33,363 bases of DNA from a bacterium (GTDB lineage Bacteria > SZUA-79 > Acidulodesulfobacterales > Acidulodesulfobacteraceae): NCBI GenBank assembly GCA_021798015.1, contig JAJZYP010000013.1:1-33363 (forward strand), written 5' to 3'. Below, one piece after another: positions 8,097-16,280 of the stretch. The notes beneath the pieces were generated by a model that searched no databases, was not told the origin of the DNA, and worked only from the letters and a program-made list of their open reading frames with translations. A program made the position numbers and the translations under genes. Each line of letters opens with the position of its first letter. Position 1 is the first letter of the stretch.

Positions 8097-8146
8097 ATTA
8101 AGTTATTAATATTTATGAGAAAGTTTTGTAACTGATTGAATTTATT

Positions 8147-9550
8147 ATGGCTTTAAGATTTAAAAATAAAATTGAAATTCTTTTTTACAAATTTTTTAAA
8201 ATTGCTTTAAATAGTATTTTTAAAAGGGAAGGCGATGTCTTGCCCGCTCATATTTTAAAGAAACTAGATAAAAATATTTTCGATGATTTTTCAAAAGATG
8301 TTAACTCTTATAACATCCCTATTATTATCATTACAGGAACTAATGGAAAAACCACAACCTCAAACCTGATTTCGGATACCCTTAAAAATTCCGGTAAAAC
8401 TGTATGCGTTAATTCAAACGGCGCCAATATGCCTAACGGAATTTTTGGATCCATTATAGGCTCATATAAGTTAACACTAAAATTTAATGCCGATTTTATT
8501 ATTATGGAGGTGGATGAAAAGGTTTTTCCCTATATCGTTTCAAACTTAAGGCCAAATGTTATTGTTATTACCAATTTTTATAGAGATCAATTAGATAGAT
8601 ATGGTGAGGTCAATTTAACGGTGAGTAAAATAAAAAACGCCATAAAAGATTTATCTTATTCACCCCTTCTTATTTTACCCTCTTACGAGCCGTTAGCTGC
8701 CTTTATTGGTTATGGTCTTGGTAATCCGCAGATCTGTTACGGTTTTGACGAAAACTTCTTCAAAAATGAAAAAAATAGGGTTAAAGATGTTTCTTCTAAT
8801 GTATCGGATGCCTTAACCTGTCCTAATTGCGGGCATATTCTTTTTTGCGAAAAAACTTTAGATAAGAATATATTTCTACTAAGATTTAACTGTAAATATT
8901 GCGGATTCGAGGGTAAAGAACCGGAAATTTACGCTTGTGAATTTAATAATGAAGGGATGAAGGGTTTATGTAATAAAAATACGAACAAAACATTTTATTT
9001 TAGACCGGCGGTATCAGGTAATTATAATATGGCTAATTATATGGCGGCTTATTCGGTTTTAGATTATTACAAACTTGGTAATGAAACTATAAAGGCTTCA
9101 TTTGAGAATTTTAATACAAAATTTGGCAGGTCGTATAAAAGATTTTTAAAAGGAATTGAAATTAATATTGACCTTGTTAAAAACCCGACAGGATTTAACG
9201 GGGTTTTAGAAAAGATCACAGATGAAGATGATTTTATAAATGTTCTATTTGCTTTTTCTGACAGGGATGCCGATGGCAGAGATATTTCATGGATTTGGGA
9301 TGTCGATTTTGAAACATATGCCTATAAGCTCGGCAAAATAGTGATTACCGGCGTTCGTCCTTTTGACATGGCGATAAGACTGCAGACCGCAGGTATTAAC
9401 AAAGACAACATTATAGTGGATCATAACTTAAAAAGTTCTTTTAAAAAGATTATTAAAATTTGCGGGGAAGGGAGCACAAAGAGTAAAAAAATTTTTATTT
9501 TACCCACTTACACCGAGCTTTTGAAATTTAAAAAGTATATAATCATATAA
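8147..9550 (+). CDS. murT: Lipid II isoglutaminyl synthase, Mur ligase subunit (MurT)
   Basis: ATP-dependent Mur-ligase-like protein, 467 aa. It has a short N-terminus instead of the UDP-binding domain of MurC-F, the P-loop GTNGKTTTS at 64-72, and MEVDEKVFPYI in the central domain. A zinc ribbon with Cys225, Cys228, Cys249 and Cys252 is inserted in that domain, which is diagnostic for MurT. The C-terminal DUF1727 region follows (DRDADGRDISWIWDVDFE). MurT activates the D-Glu carboxylate of lipid II and uses ammonia from GatD to form D-isoglutamine. The partner gatD is 4 kb upstream rather than adjacent. In Staphylococcus, Streptococcus and mycobacteria the pair is usually one operon. A Pal- and Mla-bearing diderm carrying it is unusual. 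Confidence 0.9.
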   Translation: MALRFKNKIEILFYKFFKIALNSIFKREGDVLPAHILKKLDKNIFDDFSKDVNSYNIPIIIITGTNGKTTTSNLISDTLKNSGKTVCVNSNGANMPNGIFGSIIGSYKLTLKFNADFIIMEVDEKVFPYIVSNLRPNVIVITNFYRDQLDRYGEVNLTVSKIKNAIKDLSYSPLLILPSYEPLAAFIGYGLGNPQICYGFDENFFKNEKNRVKDVSSNVSDALTCPNCGHILFCEKTLDKNIFLLRFNCKYCGFEGKEPEIYACEFNNEGMKGLCNKNTNKTFYFRPAVSGNYNMANYMAAYSVLDYYKLGNETIKASFENFNTKFGRSYKRFLKGIEINIDLVKNPTGFNGVLEKITDEDDFINVLFAFSDRDADGRDISWIWDVDFETYAYKLGKIVITGVRPFDMAIRLQTAGINKDNIIVDHNLKSSFKKIIKICGEGSTKSKKIFILPTYTELLKFKKYIII

Positions 9551-9562
9551 TGTAAATAAATT

Positions 9563-9931
9563 ATGCTAACTAATCCTTACGTTTTTATGGGTATTGCCGT
9601 TATATTCACATCGATTGGACAGATTTTGCAAAAAATTGGTTCGGGCAGGATTAAAAGGGAACACCTAAGGATTGGTATAAAGTCTATTTTTGTTTTTTTA
9701 AATCCATTTATATTTATTGCTTTAATAATGCTTTTTTTTGCAACAATATTTTACCTTTTTGCTTTATCCAAACTCCCACTTTCTATTGCGTATCCAATGC
9801 TTTCAAGCGGCTATGTTCTTGTGCTTCTTTTATCGAAAATATTTTTGAAGGAAGAGGTTAGCTTTAAAAGATGGATTGGAGTTTTTGTCATAATAATAGG
9901 AATATTTATAATATTTAATTCAGGAAAATAA
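9563..9931 (+). CDS. Small four-helix membrane transporter of the SMR/EamA type
   Basis: A 122-aa inner-membrane protein with four predicted hydrophobic helices (about 6-24, 43-64, 70-92 and 100-118), the size and layout of small multidrug resistance-like and ArnE/ArnF-like proteins of the DMT superfamily. The segment YLFALSKLPLSIAYPMLSSG matches the EamA-type helix region in which such proteins read 'lP...AYP..s.g'. The conserved Glu of drug-exporting SMR proteins in helix 1 is not seen, so a lipid-linked sugar or undecaprenyl-phosphate-related cargo is more likely than drugs, but this is inference. It starts 12 bases after murT and is probably co-transcribed with it and recO. Confidence 0.7.
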   Translation: MLTNPYVFMGIAVIFTSIGQILQKIGSGRIKREHLRIGIKSIFVFLNPFIFIALIMLFFATIFYLFALSKLPLSIAYPMLSSGYVLVLLLSKIFLKEEVSFKRWIGVFVIIIGIFIIFNSGK

Positions 9932-9952
9932 AATAAATAAGCCAGTATTGTC

Positions 9953-10732
9953 ATGAAACTACTTTCTACAAATGCATTTGTGATCTATATAAAAAAATTA
10001 AATGAGGCTGATTTGCTTTTAAGCTATATCACCGAAGATTACGGAAAAATTACCTGTTTTGCCAATAATGCAAGAAAAAGCAAGAAAAGGTTTCTGGGCA
10101 AATTAGAACCTGCAATGCTCACAAATATAAAATTTTATGAAAAGCCGGGGATGACTTTAGATATTTTATATGAAACCGATATAATCGAAGATTATAAAAA
10201 TGTAAGAAAGGATATAGATATCTATCTTTTTTTAATCAAGCTTGCCGAGATTTCAAGGGTTTTATGTCAAGAAAGGGATAACAATAAAAATATTTTTTAT
10301 CTTATTAGGGCTATTTATAAAGGTCTTAACTGCATTGATGCAAAGACCTCTTTATCTAATTTTTCTATGAGCGCAATATTACTTAAATATGAGATTTATT
10401 TTATATCTAATTTGTTAAAATATACCGGTATATTTCCTAACTTTTTAACCTGTACCATTTGTTCGGAAGAGAATACAAACAACAGGTTTTATTTTAGTTT
10501 GAAAAAAGGGGGGGTTATTTGTGAATCTTGCGCCAATTTAAAGGATAATACCATAATAAAAAATTTGCCCCTTAATTTTATAAATTTATCTAATTTAATG
10601 ATAGAGTCGGATTTGTCGATAATAAATAAGTTAGTTGTTAAAGAAGAATTATTAAGGGAATGTTCCACATTTTTGGAGGATTTTTTATCCTTTCACATAG
10701 GGAAAAAAATAAAGTCTTTCGAAAGTCTTTAA
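9953..10732 (+). CDS. recO: DNA repair protein RecO
   Basis: Recombination mediator, 259 aa, which loads RecA on SSB-coated single-stranded DNA with RecR. The N-terminal OB fold (about 1-80) includes ADLLLSYITEDYGKITCFANNARKSKKR in two segments typical of RecO. The C-terminal helical domain carries a zinc-binding cluster of Cys167, Cys170, Cys190 and Cys193 (CTIC and CESC). It lies between the small transporter and selA, all on one strand with gaps of about 20 to 26 bases. Confidence 0.88.
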   Translation: MKLLSTNAFVIYIKKLNEADLLLSYITEDYGKITCFANNARKSKKRFLGKLEPAMLTNIKFYEKPGMTLDILYETDIIEDYKNVRKDIDIYLFLIKLAEISRVLCQERDNNKNIFYLIRAIYKGLNCIDAKTSLSNFSMSAILLKYEIYFISNLLKYTGIFPNFLTCTICSEENTNNRFYFSLKKGGVICESCANLKDNTIIKNLPLNFINLSNLMIESDLSIINKLVVKEELLRECSTFLEDFLSFHIGKKIKSFESL

Positions 10733-10758
10733 AATTATAAATTAAAATTAAAAAATTT

Positions 10759-12210
10759 ATGGAACATAATAAAAACGAAATCTTAAGAAAGTTTCCGAGT
10801 GTTTACGAAATCCTTGAAAATAAGGATGTTGAACCACTTAATAAAACATTTCCTTATAATTTTATAAAAGAAAGGCTTAATGTTTTAATGAAACAGGAAA
10901 AGGATAATGTTTTAAATCTTTCAAATTCGGAAGCCGAAAATATCGATGAGGAAAGATTTAAGGTTGAGTGCTTTGTCAGTAAACTTAAAGATGACTTAAA
11001 TAATTTTTCTTTTAGTTTAAAAAGGGTTATTAATGGCACCGGTGTTGTTATCCATACAAATTTAGGCCGCTCCATTTTACAGGAAAGAGCCGTTAAAAAT
11101 GTTGCAGAAATATCATCATCCTATTCAAATTTAGAATTCAATTTGACGGAGGGTAAAAGGGGAAAAAGATATTCGCATGTTGAATATCTGCTTCAAAAGA
11201 TTTTAGGATGCGAAAGGGCTATTGTCGTAAATAATAATGCCGCCGCTGTTTTTATGGCGCTATCATCCTTTTGCGCGGGACAAAAGAAAGAAGTTATTGT
11301 TTCAAGAGGAGAACTTATCGAAATTGGCGGGTCGTTTAGAATACCCGATATAATGAAAGCTTCGGGGGCTGCTTTAGTTGAGGTTGGGACAACGAATAAA
11401 ACGAAGCCTGCGGATTATGAACAAAATACAAACGAAAATACCGCTCTTTTATTAAAGGTGCATCATAGCAATTTTAAAATGAGGGGTTTTGTTAGCGAAT
11501 TATCAAGCAAAGATATTGTTTCCATCGGTAAAAACCGCCATATACCTGTTATGGAAGACCTGGGTTCAGGCAGTTTTGTTAATATAGAAAGGTTTGGCTT
11601 GCCTCACGAGCCTACTGTTCAGGAGGTTGTTAATGCCGGTGTAGATATTATTACATTTAGCGGAGATAAGCTTTTAGGGGGGCCTCAGGCAGGGATAATA
11701 GTCGGGAAAAAAGAGTATGTGGATTTAATTGCCTCAAACCCTTTAACCAGAGCATTTAGAATAGACAAAATGACGCTTGCCGCGCTTGAAGCCATCCTTT
11801 TTGAGTATTTGGATTTGGAAACTGCGATGAAAAGAATACCCACCCTTTTTTTTCTTTCACAAAGCAATAAAGACATTAAAAAAAGGGCATTCAGGCTTTT
11901 AAATAAGATTAAAAAACTTGAATGTGTGAATAAAAATATATATAATTTTAAAGTGCTGGAGGATTTGAGTATTGTGGGAGGCGGAGCCTTACCAGATTAC
12001 GAACTCAAAACATATTCTTTAAGCATTACCCATAAAACATTAAGCGCTAATAAATTAAGCCAAATTTTTCGCAGCGCACGTGTTCCGATTATAGGGAAAA
12101 TAAAAAATGAAGAATTTTTGATTGACATTAGAACCGTACTTGAGAGAGATTTTAAAGACATAATTCAAGCATTAAAATCTATTTCGGATCAGAAATATGA
12201 ATATTTTTAG
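10759..12210 (+). CDS. selA: L-seryl-tRNA(Sec) selenium transferase (SelA)
   Basis: PLP enzyme of 483 aa that converts seryl-tRNA(Sec) to selenocysteyl-tRNA(Sec) using selenophosphate. Motifs are RVINGTGVVIHTNLGRS (89-105), the PLP-site NNNAAAVFMAL (158-168), EDLGSGSF (266-273) and the Schiff-base lysine in FSGDKLLGGPQAGI (Lys304). The length is normal for bacterial SelA. It is upstream of selD by about 4 kb, with an HNH nuclease gene and mlaEFD between. selB and tRNA-Sec (selC) are not in the window and must lie elsewhere if the pathway is complete. That SelD itself needs an in-frame UGA to be decoded supports a working pathway. Confidence 0.95.
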   Translation: MEHNKNEILRKFPSVYEILENKDVEPLNKTFPYNFIKERLNVLMKQEKDNVLNLSNSEAENIDEERFKVECFVSKLKDDLNNFSFSLKRVINGTGVVIHTNLGRSILQERAVKNVAEISSSYSNLEFNLTEGKRGKRYSHVEYLLQKILGCERAIVVNNNAAAVFMALSSFCAGQKKEVIVSRGELIEIGGSFRIPDIMKASGAALVEVGTTNKTKPADYEQNTNENTALLLKVHHSNFKMRGFVSELSSKDIVSIGKNRHIPVMEDLGSGSFVNIERFGLPHEPTVQEVVNAGVDIITFSGDKLLGGPQAGIIVGKKEYVDLIASNPLTRAFRIDKMTLAALEAILFEYLDLETAMKRIPTLFFLSQSNKDIKKRAFRLLNKIKKLECVNKNIYNFKVLEDLSIVGGGALPDYELKTYSLSITHKTLSANKLSQIFRSARVPIIGKIKNEEFLIDIRTVLERDFKDIIQALKSISDQKYEYF

Positions 12211-12231
12211 TTTTTTATTTTTTTGATTTAT

Positions 12232-12240
12232 TGATATAAT
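12232..12240 (+). promoter_or_regulatory. Candidate extended -10 promoter before the HNH gene
   Basis: TGATATAAT, the same extended -10 string found before murI and nearly the same as that before pal. No good -35 box is seen 17 bases upstream. It would give a leader of about 70 bases to the start at 12320. Confidence 0.35.
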
Positions 12241-12319
12241 AGTTTAATAAGATTATATTATTTATAATTATTATAATACTTAAATATAATTTGTATCTTT
12301 AATCATTTGGATAGGAATT

Positions 12320-12919
12320 ATGCTTTCATCAAGCGTTCTTGTTTTAAACAAATCTTTTTTGCCGGTTCATGTTACATCCTTAAAAAGGAGTTTAATCCTT
12401 CTTTATCAGGGTGTTGCTAAGGCTGTGGATGAAAATTATAGAACGTTTAACTTTGATTCGTGGCAAAGCCTGTCTATCATCGAAGAATCTAAATCGATAG
12501 GGCTTGTAGATAGAATGATTAGGGCGCCAAGGGTTATAATTCTTGCTAACTACGATAAATTACCCAAAAGATATATAAAGTTTTCGAGAGCCAATATATT
12601 TTTAAGAGATAAAAATAAATGCCAATATTGCGGCAAGGAATTTAAAAAAAGCGAGTTAAATCTCGACCATGTCATTCCTAGAACACGTGGCGGTATTTCA
12701 TCATGGGAAAATGTGGTGTGCAGTTGTATTCCCTGCAATAGAAATAAAGGCGGAAGAACGCCTGAAGAAGCGGGAATGAAACTTTTTAGGAAACCCAGAA
12801 AACCGGAATGGTCGCCTTATTATCATATATCTCTTACAAATGTTATGTATAAAGAGTGGATGCCTTTTTTAAGCCTTGTTGATAATGCTTACTGGCATGT
12901 AGAACTGGAGGAATCATAA
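12320..12919 (+). CDS. HNH endonuclease family protein
   Basis: A 199-aa protein with an N-terminal region (SVLVLNKSFLPVHVTSLKRS) shared by a widespread single-copy family of chromosomal HNH proteins, and an HNH domain at about 95-150. Visible residues are the zinc pairs Cys101/Cys104 (CQYC) and Cys136/Cys139 (CIPC), the active-site pair Asp116-His117 in LNLDHVIPRTRGG, Asn131 and Asn140. The family is found in many bacteria and cyanobacteria outside mobile elements. Its biological role is unknown, and I do not assign restriction or intron-homing activity. It follows selA by 109 bases and probably has its own promoter. Confidence 0.8.
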   Translation: MLSSSVLVLNKSFLPVHVTSLKRSLILLYQGVAKAVDENYRTFNFDSWQSLSIIEESKSIGLVDRMIRAPRVIILANYDKLPKRYIKFSRANIFLRDKNKCQYCGKEFKKSELNLDHVIPRTRGGISSWENVVCSCIPCNRNKGGRTPEEAGMKLFRKPRKPEWSPYYHISLTNVMYKEWMPFLSLVDNAYWHVELEES

Positions 12920-12991
12920 TTTTAATAATTTAAGATTTAATAAGTTAAGACGCTGGCCATTATTAATATATTATTAAAATATAAATATTCA

Positions 12992-13771
12992 ATGGATGAA
13001 CTGCTCAGCCCTTTTGAAGGTATCGGCAAATACATATTAAAAATAATAGATGAATTAGGATCCCTAATAATTTATCTGTGGGAATCGGTTCTTTCCATAT
13101 TTAGGTACTCTATCAATTTTGGCAATCTAATCGATCAGATGATTTTTATCGGCATGGATTCCTTTTATGTTATCGGTTTAACAGGTCTTTTTACAGGAAT
13201 GGTGTTATCGCTTCAGGCATATTATGCGGCTAAAATTGTCGGAGTAACCTATATGATAGGTCCTACTGTTGCTTTATCTATGACAAGGGAACTGGGGCCT
13301 GTTTTAACCGCTCTTATGATAACGGCAAGATGCGGTTCATCTATGGCTTCGGAAATAGGCACAATGAAGGTAACGGAGCAAATAGACGCGCTTGAAGTGA
13401 TGGCTGTCGATCCATATTATTATCTTTCTATTCCTCGAATTTTGGCTGCTATGATTATGCTTCCTATTATGACAATCTTGTGTTCGCTGATTGGCATAAT
13501 CGGCGGTTATATCGTTTACGCTTATGTTTTAGGACTCAATCATATGGTTTATATAGAAAAAATATATCAGTATATGAAACTAAGCGATATATATAACGGT
13601 CTTTTGAAGGCGGTTTTCTTTGGCATAATAATTGCGACGATTAGCACATTTAAGGGTTTTGAAACAACCGGCGGTTCGAAAGGGGTTGGTCGTTTTACGA
13701 CTCAGGCTGTAGTATTAAGTTCCATATATATTCTTTTTGCGGACTATATTCTTACCTCTATCCTTTTTTAA
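12992..13771 (+). CDS. mlaE: Mla-type lipid ABC transporter permease (MlaE)
   Basis: Integral inner-membrane permease, 259 aa, of the MlaE/YrbE family that moves phospholipid between the inner membrane and the MCE protein. The diagnostic stretch includes RELGPVLTALMITARCGSSM and IGTMKVTEQIDALEVM, followed by hydrophobic segments at about 145-170 and 200-255. The amphipathic N-terminus (1-40) resembles the interfacial helix of MlaE. It is followed by mlaF after 144 bases and then mlaD, a permease-ATPase-MCE order. No mlaB, mlaC or mlaA gene is in the window. Confidence 0.93.
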   Translation: MDELLSPFEGIGKYILKIIDELGSLIIYLWESVLSIFRYSINFGNLIDQMIFIGMDSFYVIGLTGLFTGMVLSLQAYYAAKIVGVTYMIGPTVALSMTRELGPVLTALMITARCGSSMASEIGTMKVTEQIDALEVMAVDPYYYLSIPRILAAMIMLPIMTILCSLIGIIGGYIVYAYVLGLNHMVYIEKIYQYMKLSDIYNGLLKAVFFGIIIATISTFKGFETTGGSKGVGRFTTQAVVLSSIYILFADYILTSILF

Positions 13772-13915
13772 TGAATTTTTAAAATTAAAAATAAGTTAAA
13801 ATTATCATTTCGCATTTAACAGAAATTTAAAAAGGTTTTAAGGTGGGGGTTAGTTGATTAATCTAATGTTAAGTTATATAATTAAAAAATCTTCGTTAAA
13901 TATATACCACATGCC

Positions 13916-14668
13916 ATGATTGTTCTTGAACGACTAACAAAGTCTTTTAACGGCATTAAGGTGCTAAATAACCTTAATATAAGATTTGATGACCAAAAAA
14001 TCACGGTTGTAATTGGCAGGAGCGGCGGCGGAAAAAGTGTTATGCTTAAGCATATAATAGGTTTAATAAGACCAGATTCGGGGAGAGTCTTAATTAACGG
14101 CATAAATATTAATACCTTGAAAAAGAAAGAACTTAATGAAATCAGAAAAAAGTTTGGAATGGTTTTTCAGGACGGAGCGCTTTTTGATTCTATAAATATA
14201 TTTGAAAACATAGCTTTTCCGGTAAGACAACACACTAAGCTTAAGGAAAGTGAAATTAAAGACAGGGTTTATTCAATATTGAGCGATGTAGGGTTAAGCG
14301 GGCAGGAATTAAAGATGCCTGCGGAAATTTCCGGCGGTATGAGAAAAAGAGTAGGCGTGGCAAGGGCTTTGATACTTAACCCCGAAATAGTTCTTTTTGA
14401 CGAACCTACTACTGGACTTGATCCGATTATGTCCGATGCGATAAATAATTTAATTATATCGATGCATAATAAGTTTAAATTTACAGGAATAATAATAAGT
14501 CATAATATAGAAGGCGCATATAAAACCGGTGATGTAATTGCAATGCTTTACGATGGTTCTATTATCGAGATAGGGAGTCCTGCGGAAATTAAAAGTTCAA
14601 AAAATCCGGTCGTGAATCAATTTGTCACCGGAAGTATGAACGGTCCGATTAATTTTAATATGATTTGA
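13916..14668 (+). CDS. mlaF: Mla-type ABC transporter ATP-binding protein (MlaF)
   Basis: ABC ATPase, 250 aa, that powers MlaE. It has Walker A GRSGGGKS (about 32-39), a Q-loop (FQDGALFDS), the signature ISGGMRKRVGVARAL and Walker B VLFDEPTTGLDP, with the H-loop His in IIISHN. The ISGGM-KRV signature is typical of MlaF rather than other ABC families. The 144-base gap before it contains only AT-rich sequence with a G-run near 13843 and no recognised signal. Its stop lies 2 bases before the ATG of mlaD. Confidence 0.93.
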   Translation: MIVLERLTKSFNGIKVLNNLNIRFDDQKITVVIGRSGGGKSVMLKHIIGLIRPDSGRVLINGININTLKKKELNEIRKKFGMVFQDGALFDSINIFENIAFPVRQHTKLKESEIKDRVYSILSDVGLSGQELKMPAEISGGMRKRVGVARALILNPEIVLFDEPTTGLDPIMSDAINNLIISMHNKFKFTGIIISHNIEGAYKTGDVIAMLYDGSIIEIGSPAEIKSSKNPVVNQFVTGSMNGPINFNMI

Positions 14669-14670
14669 TT

Positions 14671-16254
14671 ATGAAAATAAATAAAGAAACCAAGGTGGGT
14701 ATTTTTACGGTAATTGTTTTATTAATACTCGCCTATTTTTCTTTTAGGGTTGGAAAGATTCACATCTTTAAACCGCCTACCTATACCATATCTGCTTATT
14801 TTAAATCTGCAAATGGGATTGGCGTAGGAACAACTGTTACAATGGCTGGAATAAAAATAGGAACCGTGAAAAAGATTGAACTTACAAACGGCATGGCTAG
14901 AGTTTACATGGCTATTGAGTCAAAATACAAGGTTTATCCTCAGTATGTCGCATCAATAAGGTCAATGAGTTTATTGGGAGAGAGTTATGTCTCTATTTCA
15001 CCTGTTAGCGGGACTTCCGTGTCTCGAACAAAAGAATTGTTAAACGGGGAAACCATTAAGAGTGAAATATCGCCACAAAGTATGTCTGCGCTTATTATGA
15101 AGTTTGCTAAAACTGCGGACGATTTGGAAAAAGTTTCCAGATCGCTCAGGAAGTCCGTCGGAACAAAGACAGGGGAAAGACATATAAAGGCAATTCTTTA
15201 TAATATTGCAATGCTTTCTAAAAATTTAAACAGGCTTGTTTATATCAACCAACGAAATGTCAATGTAATTATGTCTAATTTCGCATCTATTTCAAAGCAT
15301 ATCAATGGTTTGACCCTTAAAAACGATGCGGCAATAACAAGGACAATTCATAATTTCAATGCCATATCTTATAATCTAAAGGAAGAACTTCCCGCTATCA
15401 CTGAAAATATAAAAGGGTTATCTCAAAATTTGAATCATATTGTGGCTAAAAATAGAAACAATATTAACGAGAGCTTAAAAAATATTAGCGTCGATACAAA
15501 AAAATTACAACTATCGTTAAATGAAATATACGGTATATCTTCAAAAATAAATCATGGGCAGGGAACAATCGGAAAACTTGTAAATAGGAATTCGGTATAT
15601 AATAATTTAAACGGTTCTCTTAAGGGCATTAATACCTTAGTGAGCGGTTACAGCCAATTTCAGGTTAAAATGAATATGAAGTCCAGATACCTTGCCAGAA
15701 GTAAAAGCTCTATCACTCAGGTAAATGTTAAACTTCAGCCATCTCCAGGTCATTATTACGAGTTGGGCGTTGCTTCCGTGCCTATGGGCTATGGCAATAC
15801 CTTTGGGCAAACACAAACGACGACATACACTACAAATAGTCCGCCCTCGGGGGAGTTTTATCCATCAAGTGTAACCACAAATACGACTCAATATACATAT
15901 TCCAATAGTATAAAATTTAACGCCTTAATAGCCAAAAATTTTTATAACTTTACCCTTCTTGCCGGTTTATTATATTCGACAGGCGGGGTTGGGGTTAATT
16001 ACTATATACCAGGCACAAATAAGAATATTAAACTTTATGCAAGAGCATTCGGGTTTAATTCCAACAACGGCAGTGTTAGCGAATATGTTAACGCAGGAAT
16101 TGCCTACACATTTTACAGGCATTTATTTTTAGATGCAGGATATGATGATATCTTTAGTAATCATAACAGGTCCATTTACATCGGCGGCGGCGTTAAATTT
16201 ACGGATAAAGACCTTAAATATCTTATAGTTGGTGGCAAAATGCCAACACCATAG
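14671..16254 (+). CDS. mlaD: MlaD-type MCE protein with a probable C-terminal outer-membrane beta-barrel
   Basis: I choose the ATG at 14671, 2 bases after mlaF; a TTG at 14665 is also open. The 527-aa protein has one N-terminal membrane helix (about 7-24), one MCE domain (about 37-112, with VTMAGIKIGTVKKIEL), and a long Asn/Ser-rich helical region (about 130-325) that could form the tube seen in MCE hexamers or trimers. The last 200 residues change character: alternating polar and hydrophobic strands ending in turns, such as LFLDAGYDDIF and RSIYIGGGVKF, plus a Thr/Ser/Pro-rich loop near 380-410. This looks like an outer-membrane beta-barrel. E. coli MlaD is only about 180 aa. A similar MlaD-barrel fusion has been reported in Veillonella parvula. 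The barrel is my inference from pattern. Confidence 0.85.
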   Translation: MKINKETKVGIFTVIVLLILAYFSFRVGKIHIFKPPTYTISAYFKSANGIGVGTTVTMAGIKIGTVKKIELTNGMARVYMAIESKYKVYPQYVASIRSMSLLGESYVSISPVSGTSVSRTKELLNGETIKSEISPQSMSALIMKFAKTADDLEKVSRSLRKSVGTKTGERHIKAILYNIAMLSKNLNRLVYINQRNVNVIMSNFASISKHINGLTLKNDAAITRTIHNFNAISYNLKEELPAITENIKGLSQNLNHIVAKNRNNINESLKNISVDTKKLQLSLNEIYGISSKINHGQGTIGKLVNRNSVYNNLNGSLKGINTLVSGYSQFQVKMNMKSRYLARSKSSITQVNVKLQPSPGHYYELGVASVPMGYGNTFGQTQTTTYTTNSPPSGEFYPSSVTTNTTQYTYSNSIKFNALIAKNFYNFTLLAGLLYSTGGVGVNYYIPGTNKNIKLYARAFGFNSNNGSVSEYVNAGIAYTFYRHLFLDAGYDDIFSNHNRSIYIGGGVKFTDKDLKYLIVGGKMPTP

Positions 16255-16280
16255 CGCGCTAATAGCTAAAATAAATAAAG

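Noticed and set aside
12211-12319. Searched this and the other intergenic gaps for tRNA-Sec or other tRNA genes near selA
   Set aside because: No cloverleaf-compatible sequence or GGTTCGAATC-like T-arm was found in any gap.
16252-16261. Palindrome TAGCGCGCTA over the mlaD stop codon
   Set aside because: Ten bases only, with no T-run; it may be chance, and its position just before selD gives no clear function.
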